A stretch of DNA of 64,000 nucleotides from an uncultured Oscillospiraceae bacterium (lineage in GTDB: Bacteria > Bacillota > Clostridia > Oscillospirales > Ruminococcaceae): assembly GCA_900548355.1 (NCBI GenBank), contig URKR01000006.1, positions 39,991 to 103,990 on the forward strand, given 5' to 3'. This document shows, in pieces, positions 1 through 8,842 of the stretch (its first letter is position 1; each line of letters starts with the position of its first letter). Both the position numbers and the translations under genes were made by a program. Under the pieces are notes generated by a model that was not told the DNA's origin, ran no database searches, and worked only from the letters and a program-made list of their open reading frames with translations.

Positions 1-2
1 CC

Positions 3-596
3 TACACCGGTTCGCCGCTCAGCCTTGCGGAAGACCTGCTCGCCCAGGCTCGGGCCGCCGGCCAGATGCTGGTGGCCGAGCACAACCGCGCGCAGTACCT
101 TGTCCACCCGACCATGCTGTATGAGGATTGGGACGCCTGGCAGGTTGATCTGCCCGACCTGCCGCTGCCCCGATCGATCGGGGACTATACATGGAGCGCC
201 GCCCGCCCCAGCGACCAACCCTATTTCAGCGACGCCGCCACTTTTGAGACTGACGCCCGCCGGGTGCACGACTATGAGGACTGGCAAACCGGCACGGTGC
301 TCGACGCCGGCCCCGTGACCGCCGCGACCGCCTTCTACAACACCGGCAGCTATGCGGCCTTCACCGTCACGCTGCGCCGCGCCCCGGCCGCCGTGACCGG
401 CGAGACGGTTGCGATCGACGGCGTGCCGGTCACGATCCAGTATGACGCCGACGGCCGCTGCACCGCCGTGGCCTGGCAGGGCGAGGGCGTCAGTCTGACG
501 CTGGAACCGATGAACATCAGCACAACCGCCGCCACCGCGGCGCTGGTTGATCTTGTCCAGGCCGAGCAGGACGCCCTGACCGCCTGGGCCGACTGA
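3..596 (+). CDS. C-terminal part of an unrecognised protein (truncated by window start)
   Basis: The reading frame is open from base 3, so this is the 3' end of a gene starting before the window; 197 codons are visible. The visible protein is acidic and beta-rich in appearance, with Asp/Trp-rich stretches, and ends in a short helical segment (about the last 25 residues). No domain is recognised and no catalytic motif is seen. An internal ATG at 66 has no convincing ribosome binding site, so it is unlikely to be the start. The lipoprotein gene follows 51 bp downstream on the same strand, so the two may be co-transcribed. Confidence 0.6.
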   Translation, partial: YTGSPLSLAEDLLAQARAAGQMLVAEHNRAQYLVHPTMLYEDWDAWQVDLPDLPLPRSIGDYTWSAARPSDQPYFSDAATFETDARRVHDYEDWQTGTVLDAGPVTAATAFYNTGSYAAFTVTLRRAPAAVTGETVAIDGVPVTIQYDADGRCTAVAWQGEGVSLTLEPMNISTTAATAALVDLVQAEQDALTAWAD

Positions 597-647
597 ACCC
601 CGCTCCCCAAAAATGAAACGTACTTAAAAGAGAAAGAGGGAAGAACC

Positions 648-1310
648 ATGAAACCCACCCGCCTGATCCCCGTTGCAATGGCCCTGCTGCTGGTTGGCTG
701 CGGGGGTGCGCAGCCGGCCGCCGACGCGACGGCTGACGAGAATGCCGCGGCCGATTGCGTCGCCGCGCTGACCGCCGCCCAGCAGGCCGAAGCCCTCCAC
801 TTTACCGAAACCCAGACCACGACGACCGAGGGCAGCGACCCGCTCACCGCCGCGAGCGAAGTCTGGCAGGTGGGGGAGGATCTCTACCGCGTGGATACGG
901 TCATGGAGAACGAGAGCTGCTGGCTTGTGCTGGACGGCAAAGCCTGGTGCCAGGACGCCGCCGGCTTGAGCGAGCGCGACCCGGCGCAGATCGGCACGCT
1001 GAACTGGCAGCAGCCGTTCAGCCTGGATTCCTACAGCCAGGTCGAGCTGACGCAGGACGGGGACACCGTGACCCTGCGCGCCGGCACCGACCCGATGGAG
1101 GAAAACGGCACCACCGCCGAGATCGAGACGGTGCTGACCTTTGCCGACGGCGACGCGCTGACATTCCAGCGGTTTGAGAGCACCACCACCCTCACCGCCG
1201 AAGGGCAGAGCCAGACCTTTACGGTCACGGCCGAGCTGCTCGATCAGGACGCCGACGCCTGCCGCGCCGCCATTGACGCGGCCGCCGCTGACCTTGGGGT
1301 TGCGGGCTGA
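648..1310 (+). CDS. Putative lipoprotein of unknown function
   Basis: A 220-aa protein with a type II signal peptide: basic start (MKPTR), hydrophobic core and lipobox LLVGC with the acylated Cys at residue 18. It should be exported by Sec, lipidated by Lgt (an lgt gene lies at 12.5 kb) and anchored outside the membrane. The mature part is Asp/Thr-rich, with alternating polar/hydrophobic stretches typical of a beta-sheet fold (for example around residues 50-190). Two Cys near residues 92 and 102 could pair. The start is supported by AGAGGGAAGAACC before the ATG. No family is recognised; a LolA/LppX-type lipid-binding fold is a guess only. Confidence 0.7.
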   Translation: MKPTRLIPVAMALLLVGCGGAQPAADATADENAAADCVAALTAAQQAEALHFTETQTTTTEGSDPLTAASEVWQVGEDLYRVDTVMENESCWLVLDGKAWCQDAAGLSERDPAQIGTLNWQQPFSLDSYSQVELTQDGDTVTLRAGTDPMEENGTTAEIETVLTFADGDALTFQRFESTTTLTAEGQSQTFTVTAELLDQDADACRAAIDAAAADLGVAG

Positions 1311-1320
1311 ACGTCCTTGC

Positions 1321-1409
1321 CACACAGCAAAATGGGCAACAGCCCGGTGCCGCCGTCGTCGGCGCGTGTATGGCGGCTGCGACGGATTTTGACTTTTTCG
1401 ACAGTCTGT
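1321..1409 (-). repeat. Short copy of interspersed hairpin-rich element (family B)
   Basis: On the minus strand this region matches both ends of the longer element at 26265-26513. A 29-bp block (1381-1409) matches 26271-26299 with one mismatch and contains TGTCGAAAAAGTCAAAATCC. It is followed by a shared GCGCCGACGACGG block, and the far side shares CTGTTGCCC-ATTTTGC. The middle of the long copy is missing here. Non-coding; it lies between the lipoprotein gene and the rimP promoter. Confidence 0.6.
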
Positions 1410-1410
1410 C

Positions 1411-1442
1411 GCGCCTCGCTTTTTGCGGGGCGCGGCTTTTTT
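1411..1442 (+). terminator. Rho-independent terminator after the lipoprotein gene
   Basis: Nine-base arms GCGCCTCGC and GCGGGGCGC (one G-T pair) around a TTTTT loop, followed by GGCTTTTTT. It lies 100 bp after the lipoprotein stop and before the rimP promoter. Confidence 0.7.
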
Positions 1443-1542
1443 GGATGCGCTTTTTGTGCCCCGATTTTATCAAAACGCCCCGCCCGGGGGCGATTTTCAC
1501 CCCCAAAACCTGAATTTTTGCCCCCAACAGGCGAAAAAAGGC

Positions 1543-1571
1543 TTGCATTTTTTGCTGCGGTGTGCTATATT
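1543..1571 (+). promoter_or_regulatory. SigA-type promoter of the rimP-nusA-infB operon
   Basis: TTGCAT (1543-1548), 17-bp spacer, TATATT (1566-1571). It is the only good vegetative promoter in the 367-bp gap before rimP and probably drives the translation/transcription operon through ribF. Confidence 0.7.
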
Positions 1572-1597
1572 CTTACTGTTCGATGATGTGTTTTATG

Positions 1598-1628
1598 GAA
1601 AGTGGGCCGCGCGGTCCGCTTTCTTTTT
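1598..1628 (+). terminator. Terminator-like hairpin in the rimP leader (possible attenuator)
   Basis: Eleven-base arms 1598-1608 and 1613-1623 (two G-U pairs), loop GCGC, then TTTTT. It lies about 27 bases past the -10 box and 50 bases before the rimP start, so it would act inside the operon's own leader. The position resembles the attenuated leader of the E. coli nusA operon; NusA feedback here is an inference. Confidence 0.55.
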
Positions 1629-1677
1629 GTGATAGGGGGGTAGGGCGTGCTGCCCGCGCCCCAAACGGGAGGATGCT

Positions 1678-2166
1678 ATGGCAAAACGAGCACAGCACCC
1701 CGGCGGCGCGGCCGCCGCGGTCGAAGCGATTGTGCGCCCGGTGGTCGAAGGCATGGGCCTGCGCCTGTGGGACGTCCGGTTTGAGAAGGAGGGCCCCGAC
1801 TGGTTCCTCCGCGTCCTGATCGACCGCGACACCCCGCTCGATACCGACACCTGCGAGGCGGTCTCCCGCGCAATCGACCCGCTGCTTGATGAAGCCGACC
1901 CGATCGACCAGAGCTACTACCTCGAGGTCGGCAGCCCGGGGCTGGGCCGCAAGCTGACCCGGCCCGAGCATTTCGCCGCCCTGGCCGGCCAGAAATGCGC
2001 CGCCCGCCTCATCCGCCCTGACGAACAGGGCCGCCGTGAACTGGAAGGTACCCTCGTCGGGCTATCGGACGGCGAAGTCACCTTCGAAACAGCCGAAGGC
2101 CCTGTCAGTTTCCCGCTTAAAGCGGCCGGTTTCGTCAAACTTTGCGATGACGAAGACCTGTTTTGA
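1678..2166 (+). CDS. rimP: Ribosome maturation factor RimP
   Basis: A 162-aa protein that assists 30S subunit maturation in the cytoplasm. The N-terminal alpha/beta domain carries the family's LRVLIDRD segment and the hallmark YYLEVGSPGLGRKL (about residues 80-94); the C-terminal half is the small SH3-like domain. Length is typical for the family. The ATG follows GGGAGG with good spacing. It is the first gene of the cluster, 75 bp before nusA, an order conserved in many bacteria. Confidence 0.93.
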   Translation: MAKRAQHPGGAAAAVEAIVRPVVEGMGLRLWDVRFEKEGPDWFLRVLIDRDTPLDTDTCEAVSRAIDPLLDEADPIDQSYYLEVGSPGLGRKLTRPEHFAALAGQKCAARLIRPDEQGRRELEGTLVGLSDGEVTFETAEGPVSFPLKAAGFVKLCDDEDLF

Positions 2167-2241
2167 TTTCACTTGAAAATTCCCGGCGATTTTGACCATA
2201 CGCCGACGCGCATACTATAGATTTGGGAGGAAACCGCAAAA

Positions 2242-3318
2242 ATGGCTACTGCAGCATCCAACAACGAATTCTTCGAAGCCCTGTCTGCGCTGGAAAAGGA
2301 GCGCGGCCTGCCCGCCGATTACCTGATCGACAAGATCAAGGCGGCGATCATCATCGCGGTCAAGAAGGACTACGAGGTCGAGGATGAGAACGTCGTCGTC
2401 GATATCGACCCTTCGCTCGGCGTCTTCCGCGCCAGCCTTTCGCAGGAGATTGTCGAAGAGGTGGAAAACCCGCACACCCAGGTCAGCCTGGAGGATGCGC
2501 AGCGGGTGCGCAAGAGCTATAAGATCGGCCAGCGGTTCATCACCCCGCTCAAGACCAAGGAGTTTGGCCGCATCGCCGCCCAGACCGCCAAGCATGTGAT
2601 CCGCCAGGGCCTGCGCGAAGGTGAGCGCAGCCTGCAGGTCAGCGAGATGCAGTCCCGCGCGCACGAGATCGTCACGGCGACCGTCGTCTCGATCGATCCC
2701 GAGCGCGGCAACATCGTGCTCGATCTCGGCAAGGGCGGCAGCGCCGTGCTGCCCCGCAATGAGCAGGTCCCCGGCGAGACCTTCACCGAAGGCCAGGTCA
2801 TCCAAGTTTATGTTGTTGATGTGATTGCGACCGAGCGCGGCCCGCGCGTCACGATCAGCCGCACCCACCCCGGCCTTGTCAAGCGGATGTTTGAGCTTGA
2901 AGTGCCCGAAATTTACGACGGCACCGTTGAGGTCAAGGCCATCGCCCGCGAGGCCGGCGCCCGCACCAAGATGGCGGTCTGGAGCAAGGACCCCAATGTT
3001 GACCCGGTCGGCGCCTGCATCGGCGCGCACGGTTCCCGCGTGGAGAAGATCGTCTCGGAGCTCGGCGGCGAAAAGATCGACATCATCCGCTGGAGCGAGG
3101 ATGTCTCGGCCTTTATCTCGGCCGCGCTCAGCCCGGCCAAGGTGGTCAAGGTGGAACTGCTGCCCGGTGAAACCAAGAGCTGCCGGGTTACCGTGCCGGA
3201 TCATCAGCTCAGCCTGGCCATTGGCAACAAGGGCCAGAACGTGCGGCTGTGCGCCCACCTGACCGGCTACAACATTGATATCCGGCCCGAATCGGGCTAT
3301 TATGGCGAGGACGAGTAA
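2242..3318 (+). CDS. nusA: Transcription termination/antitermination factor NusA
   Basis: A 358-aa RNA polymerase-binding factor controlling pausing, termination and antitermination. Visible parts are the N-terminal polymerase-binding domain (about 1-125), an S1 domain (about 135-200) and two KH domains (about 205-350), with GACIGAHGSRV and AIGNKGQNVRL as KH loops. It lacks the acidic C-terminal repeats of proteobacterial NusA, as usual in Firmicutes. GGGAGG precedes the ATG. A weak extra promoter-like pair, TTGACC (2192) and TACTAT (2213) with a 15-bp spacer, lies just upstream. Confidence 0.96.
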   Translation: MATAASNNEFFEALSALEKERGLPADYLIDKIKAAIIIAVKKDYEVEDENVVVDIDPSLGVFRASLSQEIVEEVENPHTQVSLEDAQRVRKSYKIGQRFITPLKTKEFGRIAAQTAKHVIRQGLREGERSLQVSEMQSRAHEIVTATVVSIDPERGNIVLDLGKGGSAVLPRNEQVPGETFTEGQVIQVYVVDVIATERGPRVTISRTHPGLVKRMFELEVPEIYDGTVEVKAIAREAGARTKMAVWSKDPNVDPVGACIGAHGSRVEKIVSELGGEKIDIIRWSEDVSAFISAALSPAKVVKVELLPGETKSCRVTVPDHQLSLAIGNKGQNVRLCAHLTGYNIDIRPESGYYGEDE

Positions 3319-3356
3319 ACCCGCCCTTCGCACATCTCCTGAAAAGAGGTTTCGCC

Positions 3357-3668
3357 TTGCAGCAGCAAAGACAGAAAAAAATCCCGGTGCGCCGGTGTGT
3401 GGGCTGTAACGCCCAAAAAGAAAAACGAGCGCTCGTGCGCATTGTGCGCAGCCCTGAAGGGGAAATCAGCGTGGATCTGACCGGCAAAAAGAGCGGCCGC
3501 GGCGCGTATCTGTGCGCTTCGGCGGCCTGCCTTGCCAAGGCCCGCAAAGCCAAGCGGCTGGAGCGCGCGCTGGAAACCCCCATCCCGCCCGAGGTATACG
3601 CCCGGCTGGAAGAGGAGATCGCCCGCGCCGAAGCCCAGGCAAAGGAGGCGGTGAACGATGCACAGTGA
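3357..3668 (+). CDS. ylxR: YlxR/RnpM family RNA-binding protein
   Basis: A 103-aa DUF448 protein. The family signature is clear: RRCVGCNAQKEKRALVRIVR near the start and GRGAYLC (about residues 45-51), with the YlxR zinc/RNA-binding Cys residues. YlxR (RnpM) is reported to bind RNase P RNA and affect its activity. The start is TTG at 3357 behind AGAGGT; no in-frame ATG precedes the conserved motif. It sits between nusA and the L7Ae-like gene, as in Bacillus, and overlaps the next gene by 11 bp. Confidence 0.9.
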   Translation: MQQQRQKKIPVRRCVGCNAQKEKRALVRIVRSPEGEISVDLTGKKSGRGAYLCASAACLAKARKAKRLERALETPIPPEVYARLEEEIARAEAQAKEAVNDAQ

Positions 3669-3966
3669 CGCCGCCGGCCTGCTGGGGGCGCTGGGGCTGT
3701 GCCGCAAAGCCGGCCAGCTTCTGCACGGGTATGACCGCGTGCAGGAGGCTGTGCTGCGCGGCAAGGTCAGCCTTGTGCTGCTGGCCGCAGATGCCAGCCC
3801 CCGCACCGCCCGGCACATCCAGGATGCCTGTGATGGGGTAACGCCCTGCGCCGTCATGCCGTTGACTGGTGAAGAGCTTGCCCCGCTGACCCCCAAACCT
3901 GCCGCTGTCTTTGCCGTTACTGAAGCAAACCTTGCGCGGCTGTGTGCGAACTATCTGACCCGATAA
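3658..3966 (+). CDS. ylxQ: L7Ae-family ribosomal protein (YlxQ-like)
   Basis: A 102-aa small alpha/beta protein of the L7Ae/L30e/S12e/Gadd45 family, which bind kink-turn RNAs. The GLCRKAGQLLHGYDRV segment near residues 10-25 and VLLAADASPRT around 40-50 fit the family. The ATG lies inside the end of ylxR with GGAGG before it, implying translational coupling. infB follows after 13 bp. Its exact RNA target is not known. Confidence 0.87.
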   Translation: MHSDAAGLLGALGLCRKAGQLLHGYDRVQEAVLRGKVSLVLLAADASPRTARHIQDACDGVTPCAVMPLTGEELAPLTPKPAAVFAVTEANLARLCANYLTR

Positions 3967-3979
3967 GGAGGATAAGCCG

Positions 3980-6400
3980 ATGGATTTTAAGTATAAAATT
4001 GCCGATGTCGCCAAGGACTTTGGCATCACCACCAAGCGGGCGATCGATACCGTCGCCGCCCTGACCGGCGAGGCCCGCAAGCCTGGCGGTACATTTGAGG
4101 AAGCCGAGGTCAACGGCCTGTTGGAAGCCCTGACCCGTGAGACGGCCGTTGACAGCCTGGAAGAATACCTGGCTTCCGGCAAAAAGCCGGCCCAGAAACC
4201 CGAAGCCCCGAAGCCGGAAGCGAAAAAGGCGGCGGAGAAAAAGCCCGCCCCGAAGGCCGAGCCCCCCAAAGAGGAAGCCAGGGCGCCGGAGAAAAAGCCC
4301 GCCCCGAAGCCGGAGCGCCGCCCCGAACGCCGCAAGGAAAAGAGCGTTACCATGCAGGAACTTGCGGCCGATACCGGCATCAAAAAGCCGGTTGCGACCG
4401 AACAGGTAGAGGTTACCCGCGCCCAGGTGCAGGTGGATACCCGCACCGTCGATGTCAACGTTGATAAGTTCAGCGCCCGGTATGACGATTTGGCTGACAG
4501 CCGCAACATGCCCGCCAAGCGCAAAAAGCAGGGCAGCGGCAACAAGCAGAAGTTCCAGAACCGTGGCAAGGGCCGCAACCCCTACCAGCGCCGCCGTGAA
4601 ACCGAGGCCGAGCGCCTGCAGCGCATCCAGCTTGAAAAAGCCCGCAACGCCCAGCTCAAGATCATGATCCCGGATGAGATTTCGGTCAGCGAGCTGGCCA
4701 GCCGCCTCAAGCAGAACGTTGCGAAGGTTGTCGCCAAGTTTATGCAGATGGGCGAGATGCATGCGGCTTCCGATGTGGTGGATTTTGATTCCGCCGCCCT
4801 TGTGGCCGAGGAATTCCACGCCAAGGTCGAGCGCGAAGTCCATGTCTCGATCGAGGAACGCCTGTTCACCCAGGAGGAGGACGCCGCCGAAGATCTTGTC
4901 CAGCGGCCGCCTGTTGTCGTGGTCATGGGCCACGTCGATCATGGCAAGACCTCGATTCTGGATGCAATCCGCAAGACCAACGTCACGGCGGGCGAAGCCG
5001 GCGGCATCACCCAGGCGATCGGCGCTTACCAGGTCAAGGCCGGCGACAGCGTCATCACCTTCCTTGATACGCCGGGCCACGAAGCCTTTACCGCCATGCG
5101 CGCCCGTGGCGCCAACATGACCGATATCGCGGTTCTGGTTGTCGCGGCGGACGACGGCATCATGCCCCAGACCATTGAATCGATCAACCATGCCAAGGCT
5201 GCCAACGTCAAGCTGATCGTTGCGATCAACAAGATGGATAAGCCGACCGCGAACCCTGAGCGGGTCAAGGAGCAGCTGACCAAGTATGAGATTGTGCCCG
5301 AGGATTGGGGCGGCGATGTCGCCTGCATCCCGGTTTCGGCCATGACCGGCATGGGGATTGAGGACCTGCTGGAACGCATCGCGCTGGAAGCCGAGGTTAT
5401 GGAGCTTAAGGCCAACCCGAACCGCCGCGCCAAGGGCGCCGTTGTTGAAGCCCGGCTTGACAAGGGCCAGGGCCCGGTTGCCACGCTGCTTGTCCAGAAC
5501 GGCACGCTGCACCGCGGCGACTGCCTGATCGCCGGCACGGCTGTCGGCCATGTGCGCACGATGCGCAACGACAAAGGCATGGAAATTACCGAGGCGGGCC
5601 CCTCGATGCCGGTTGAGATCACCGGCCTGACCGAAGTGCCGACCGCCGGCGATATTTTTGAGGCGGTCGAGGATGAACGCCTGGCGCGCGAGCTGGCCGA
5701 CAAGCGCACCAACGAAGCCAAAGAGAAGCAGTTTGCCGCCTATACCAAGGTCACGCTGGATAACCTGTTTGACCAGATGGCCGCGAACGACGTCAAGGAA
5801 CTGCCGATTGTCGTCAAGGCCGACGTGCAGGGCAGCGCCGAAGCAGTCAAGCAGAGCCTGGAAAAGATTTCGAACGACGAAGTCCGGGTGCGGGTTATCC
5901 ACGCCGGCGTCGGCGCAATCTCGAAATCCGACGTCAGCCTGGCCGACGCTTCGAACGCGATCATCATCGGCTTCAACGTCCGCCCCGACCCCGTCGCCAA
6001 GGCCGAGGCCGAACAGACCGGCGTTGAGATGCGGATGTACCGCGTTATCTATGATGCGATCAACGATGTCACCGACGCGATGAAGGGCATGCTTGCCCCG
6101 AAGGTGCGCGAAGTGGCCCTTGGCGAGGCGCAGGTACGCCAGGTCTACAAGATTTCGAGCGTCGGCACCGTCGCCGGCTGCCGTGTGACCCGCGGTAAGA
6201 TCACCCGCGACGCCAAGCTCCGCCTTGTGCGCGACGGCATTGTCATCACCGAGGATGCGATCGCCTCGCTCAAACGGTTCAAGGATGACGCCAAAGAAGT
6301 GGCCGAAGGCTTCGAATGCGGCATTACGCTTGAAAAGTTCTCCGATATTAAGGAAGGCGACGTCTTCGAGTGCTTCAAGCTTGAAGAATATCGTGACTGA
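3980..6400 (+). CDS. infB: Translation initiation factor IF-2
   Basis: An 806-aa GTPase that positions initiator tRNA on the 30S subunit. The N-terminal IF2_N domain is followed by a low-complexity Lys/Glu/Pro/Ala-rich linker (about 65-125) and basic RNA-binding segments. The G domain shows G1 GHVDHGKTS (about 316-324), G3 DTPGHE (about 363) and G4 NKMD (about 417), then domain II, a Rossmann-like domain III and the fMet-tRNA-binding C-terminal barrel. GGAGG precedes the ATG. Length and domain order are typical. Confidence 0.97.
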   Translation: MDFKYKIADVAKDFGITTKRAIDTVAALTGEARKPGGTFEEAEVNGLLEALTRETAVDSLEEYLASGKKPAQKPEAPKPEAKKAAEKKPAPKAEPPKEEARAPEKKPAPKPERRPERRKEKSVTMQELAADTGIKKPVATEQVEVTRAQVQVDTRTVDVNVDKFSARYDDLADSRNMPAKRKKQGSGNKQKFQNRGKGRNPYQRRRETEAERLQRIQLEKARNAQLKIMIPDEISVSELASRLKQNVAKVVAKFMQMGEMHAASDVVDFDSAALVAEEFHAKVEREVHVSIEERLFTQEEDAAEDLVQRPPVVVVMGHVDHGKTSILDAIRKTNVTAGEAGGITQAIGAYQVKAGDSVITFLDTPGHEAFTAMRARGANMTDIAVLVVAADDGIMPQTIESINHAKAANVKLIVAINKMDKPTANPERVKEQLTKYEIVPEDWGGDVACIPVSAMTGMGIEDLLERIALEAEVMELKANPNRRAKGAVVEARLDKGQGPVATLLVQNGTLHRGDCLIAGTAVGHVRTMRNDKGMEITEAGPSMPVEITGLTEVPTAGDIFEAVEDERLARELADKRTNEAKEKQFAAYTKVTLDNLFDQMAANDVKELPIVVKADVQGSAEAVKQSLEKISNDEVRVRVIHAGVGAISKSDVSLADASNAIIIGFNVRPDPVAKAEAEQTGVEMRMYRVIYDAINDVTDAMKGMLAPKVREVALGEAQVRQVYKISSVGTVAGCRVTRGKITRDAKLRLVRDGIVITEDAIASLKRFKDDAKEVAEGFECGITLEKFSDIKEGDVFECFKLEEYRD

Positions 6401-6476
6401 TATCTGAACACAAAACGCTTACAAAACGAACGCTTTCCCCAAGAGCCGAAAACCATAAACATAAGGAAAAACCACT

Positions 6477-6860
6477 ATGCCAACGAAAAACCAGGGCCGG
6501 ATGGCCCAGGATATGAAGCGGGAACTCATCGCGATTATCGGCGCAATGAAGGACCCGCGGGTGACCGGCGGGCTGCTGACCGTGACCCGGCTGGATGTTA
6601 CCCCCGATCTTGATGTGGCTAAGGCATACATCAGCGTTATGGGCCGTGAAGGCGGCAGCGCCCCGGTGGTTGCGGCGCTGAACAAAGCCAGCGGCCATGT
6701 GCGCACCGAAATCAGCCGCCGCATGCATATCCGCAAAGCCCCGCGCTTTGTCTTTGTGGCGGATGACGGGGCGGCCTATGCCGCCCATATCAGCGAAGTG
6801 CTGCGTGACCTGGAAGCGGCCGAAACGCCTGCCCCCGGCACCGAGCCCCCGGCCGAATAA
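6477..6860 (+). CDS. rbfA: Ribosome-binding factor A
   Basis: A 127-aa KH-like 30S maturation factor acting on the 5' end of 16S rRNA. Typical features are the N-terminal GRMAQDMKRELIAII helix, VTRLDVTPDLDVAKAYIS, and RMHIRKAPRFVFVADDG near residues 80-96. A purine-rich ATAAGGAAA precedes the ATG. It follows infB by 76 bp, the usual order. The C-terminal tail is Glu/Pro/Ala-rich and probably disordered. Confidence 0.94.
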   Translation: MPTKNQGRMAQDMKRELIAIIGAMKDPRVTGGLLTVTRLDVTPDLDVAKAYISVMGREGGSAPVVAALNKASGHVRTEISRRMHIRKAPRFVFVADDGAAYAAHISEVLRDLEAAETPAPGTEPPAE

Positions 6861-6925
6861 GACCGGGCCGCCTGCCAGGGCAGGACGGCTGCGCTTCGAC
6901 CCCAGCAGGAAGAGAGGGAAGACCT

Positions 6926-7909
6926 ATGACAGAATCTGTGGACCGGCAAACCGCCGTATTGCGGCTGCGCGGGGCGGAGGATGTGCTCATCCTCTGCCAC
7001 AAAAACCCGGACGGCGACACGATCGGCTGTGCGGGCGCGCTCTGCTTGGCGCTCAAAGCGCTGGGCAAAAACGCTGCGGTGCTCTGCAGCGACCCGATCC
7101 CCAGCCTGTACGACTTTATGGGCCTGGAGCTGTTTGACTCCAGCTTCACCCCCGGTTTTGTCGTGGCGGTGGATGTGGCGAGCATCCAGCTGTTTGGCGA
7201 CCGCAACAACGTCCAGAAATATGCCGAGCATGTGGATCTTTGCATTGACCACCATGCCAGCAACAGCGGCTATGCCTATGAAACGCTGCTGGACCCCGGC
7301 GCTGCGGCCGCCTGCGAGCTCATGATCGACGTCATTGAGGAGATGGGTGTACCCCTGACCCCCGCGATCGCCGATTGCCTGTACACCGGCATTTCGACCG
7401 ATACCGGCTGCTTCCGGTTTTCAAGCACGACTGCCCGTACCCATAAGGCGGCGGCCCGTGTGATGGAGGCCGGCGCCAATATTGAAATGCTCAACGCCCG
7501 TCTGTTTGAATCCCGTTCCCGCGGGCGGATTGAGATTGAGAAGATGGCGCTGGAAAGCCTGGAATATTTCTTCGACGGCCGCTGCGCGATGATCTGCCTG
7601 ACCTGGGACCAGATTGTTACCTCCGGCGTGGCCGGCGCGGAGCTGGAGGATTTGACCAGCCTGCCCCGCTCAATTGAAGGGGTGGAGGTAGGCCTGACGC
7701 TGCGCCAGCAGAAGGACGGCAGCTATCGCATCAGCATCCGCACCGCCGGCGCGGTGGACGCCTGCGCGATCGCCCGGCACCTGGGCGGCGGCGGGCATGC
7801 CCGTGCAGCCGGCTGCGAAATCAGCGGCAACCTGGACAATGCGCGCTACGCCGTTTTGGGGGAAGTGCGCAAGGAACTGGAACACTGGGGCCTGCTGGAA
7901 CGCAGCTGA
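6926..7909 (+). CDS. nrnA: DHH/DHHA1 phosphoesterase, NrnA-like oligoribonuclease
   Basis: A 327-aa metal-dependent phosphoesterase. The N-terminal DHH domain has NPDGDTIG (about 25-32) and IDHHASN (about 107-113); the C-terminal DHHA1 domain ends in GGGGHARAAGC (about 287-297). Such proteins degrade nanoRNA, pAp or cyclic dinucleotide breakdown products. Its place between rbfA and truB is conserved in Firmicutes. Substrate preference cannot be read from the sequence. AGAGGGAAGACCT precedes the ATG. Confidence 0.9.
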   Translation: MTESVDRQTAVLRLRGAEDVLILCHKNPDGDTIGCAGALCLALKALGKNAAVLCSDPIPSLYDFMGLELFDSSFTPGFVVAVDVASIQLFGDRNNVQKYAEHVDLCIDHHASNSGYAYETLLDPGAAAACELMIDVIEEMGVPLTPAIADCLYTGISTDTGCFRFSSTTARTHKAAARVMEAGANIEMLNARLFESRSRGRIEIEKMALESLEYFFDGRCAMICLTWDQIVTSGVAGAELEDLTSLPRSIEGVEVGLTLRQQKDGSYRISIRTAGAVDACAIARHLGGGGHARAAGCEISGNLDNARYAVLGEVRKELEHWGLLERS

Positions 7910-7933
7910 GCGCTGCGTTTGGGGAGAATACCT

Positions 7934-8842
7934 ATGGAAACATCACAACTGCAAAACGGAATCCTGCCGGTGGATAAGCCCGCGGGCTGGACCAGCCATG
8001 ATGTGCTGGCCAAGCTGCGCGGTGCGCTGGGCACCCGCCGGCTGGGGCATGCGGGCACACTGGACCCTATGGCGACCGGTGTGCTCGCCGTCTTTATCGG
8101 GCCGGCCACAGCGGCGGCCGACCGCCAGCCCAACCATGATAAAACCTATGAAGCCACGCTGCGCCTGGGGGTGGCGACCGATACCGGTGATGTGACCGGC
8201 AGTGTGCTGCGCACCGCCCCGGTTACGGTGGGGGAGGAAGCCCTGCGCGCGGTGCTGCCGCAGTTTATCGGCCGGATCGAACAGCTGCCGCCGATGTATT
8301 CGGCGGTCAAGATAAACGGCCAGCCGCTCTACAAAGCGGCCCGCGCCGGCAAAACGGTCGAGCGCAAGCCCCGCCCGGTCACGATCTATGCGATTGAGTA
8401 CCTTGGCAGCCCGGCCCCCGGCGATTTCACGCTTCGGGTGGCCTGCTCCAAGGGAACCTACATCCGCACCCTGGCGGAAGATATCGGCGCGGCGCTCGGG
8501 GCGCCGGCCACGCTGGCCGCGCTGCGCCGCACAAAAGCCGGTGTCTTCAGCCTTGCGGACTGCCACACCCTGCCGGAAATTCTGGCTGCGGCCGAAGCCG
8601 GTACGTTGGCCGCCAGCGGCTGGGTACGCGGGGTGGAAACCGTGTTCGAACCGCTGCCGGCGCTGACGGTGGCCGAACCCGCCCGTACCCATCTGTTCAA
8701 CGGCTGCCCCACCAGCCGCTACCCGGCTGCCGACGGCCGCTACCGCGTGTATGACCAGAGCGGGGCGTTCCTTGGCGTGGCGGCGGTGGAAGGCGGGGTT
8801 CTGCGGGTGGAAAAACTCTTCTGTGAAAGGAGAATGGCATGA
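7934..8842 (+). CDS. truB: tRNA pseudouridine-55 synthase
   Basis: A 302-aa enzyme making pseudouridine 55 in the tRNA T-loop. The catalytic motif HAGTLDPMATGVL is present with Asp at residue 44, as are KTYEATLRLG and the PPMYSAVKINGQPLY and CSKGTYIRTL family blocks. The ATG at 7934 has GGGGAGAA at proper spacing; an in-frame TTG at 7919 lies upstream of that site and is rejected. The stop overlaps the ribF start. Confidence 0.95.
   Translation: METSQLQNGILPVDKPAGWTSHDVLAKLRGALGTRRLGHAGTLDPMATGVLAVFIGPATAAADRQPNHDKTYEATLRLGVATDTGDVTGSVLRTAPVTVGEEALRAVLPQFIGRIEQLPPMYSAVKINGQPLYKAARAGKTVERKPRPVTIYAIEYLGSPAPGDFTLRVACSKGTYIRTLAEDIGAALGAPATLAALRRTKAGVFSLADCHTLPEILAAAEAGTLAASGWVRGVETVFEPLPALTVAEPARTHLFNGCPTSRYPAADGRYRVYDQSGAFLGVAAVEGGVLRVEKLFCERRMA

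Noticed and set aside
3917..5902. 661-codon minus-strand frame opposite infB
   Set aside because: GC-rich third positions of infB leave the antisense frame open; infB on the plus strand has full family motifs.
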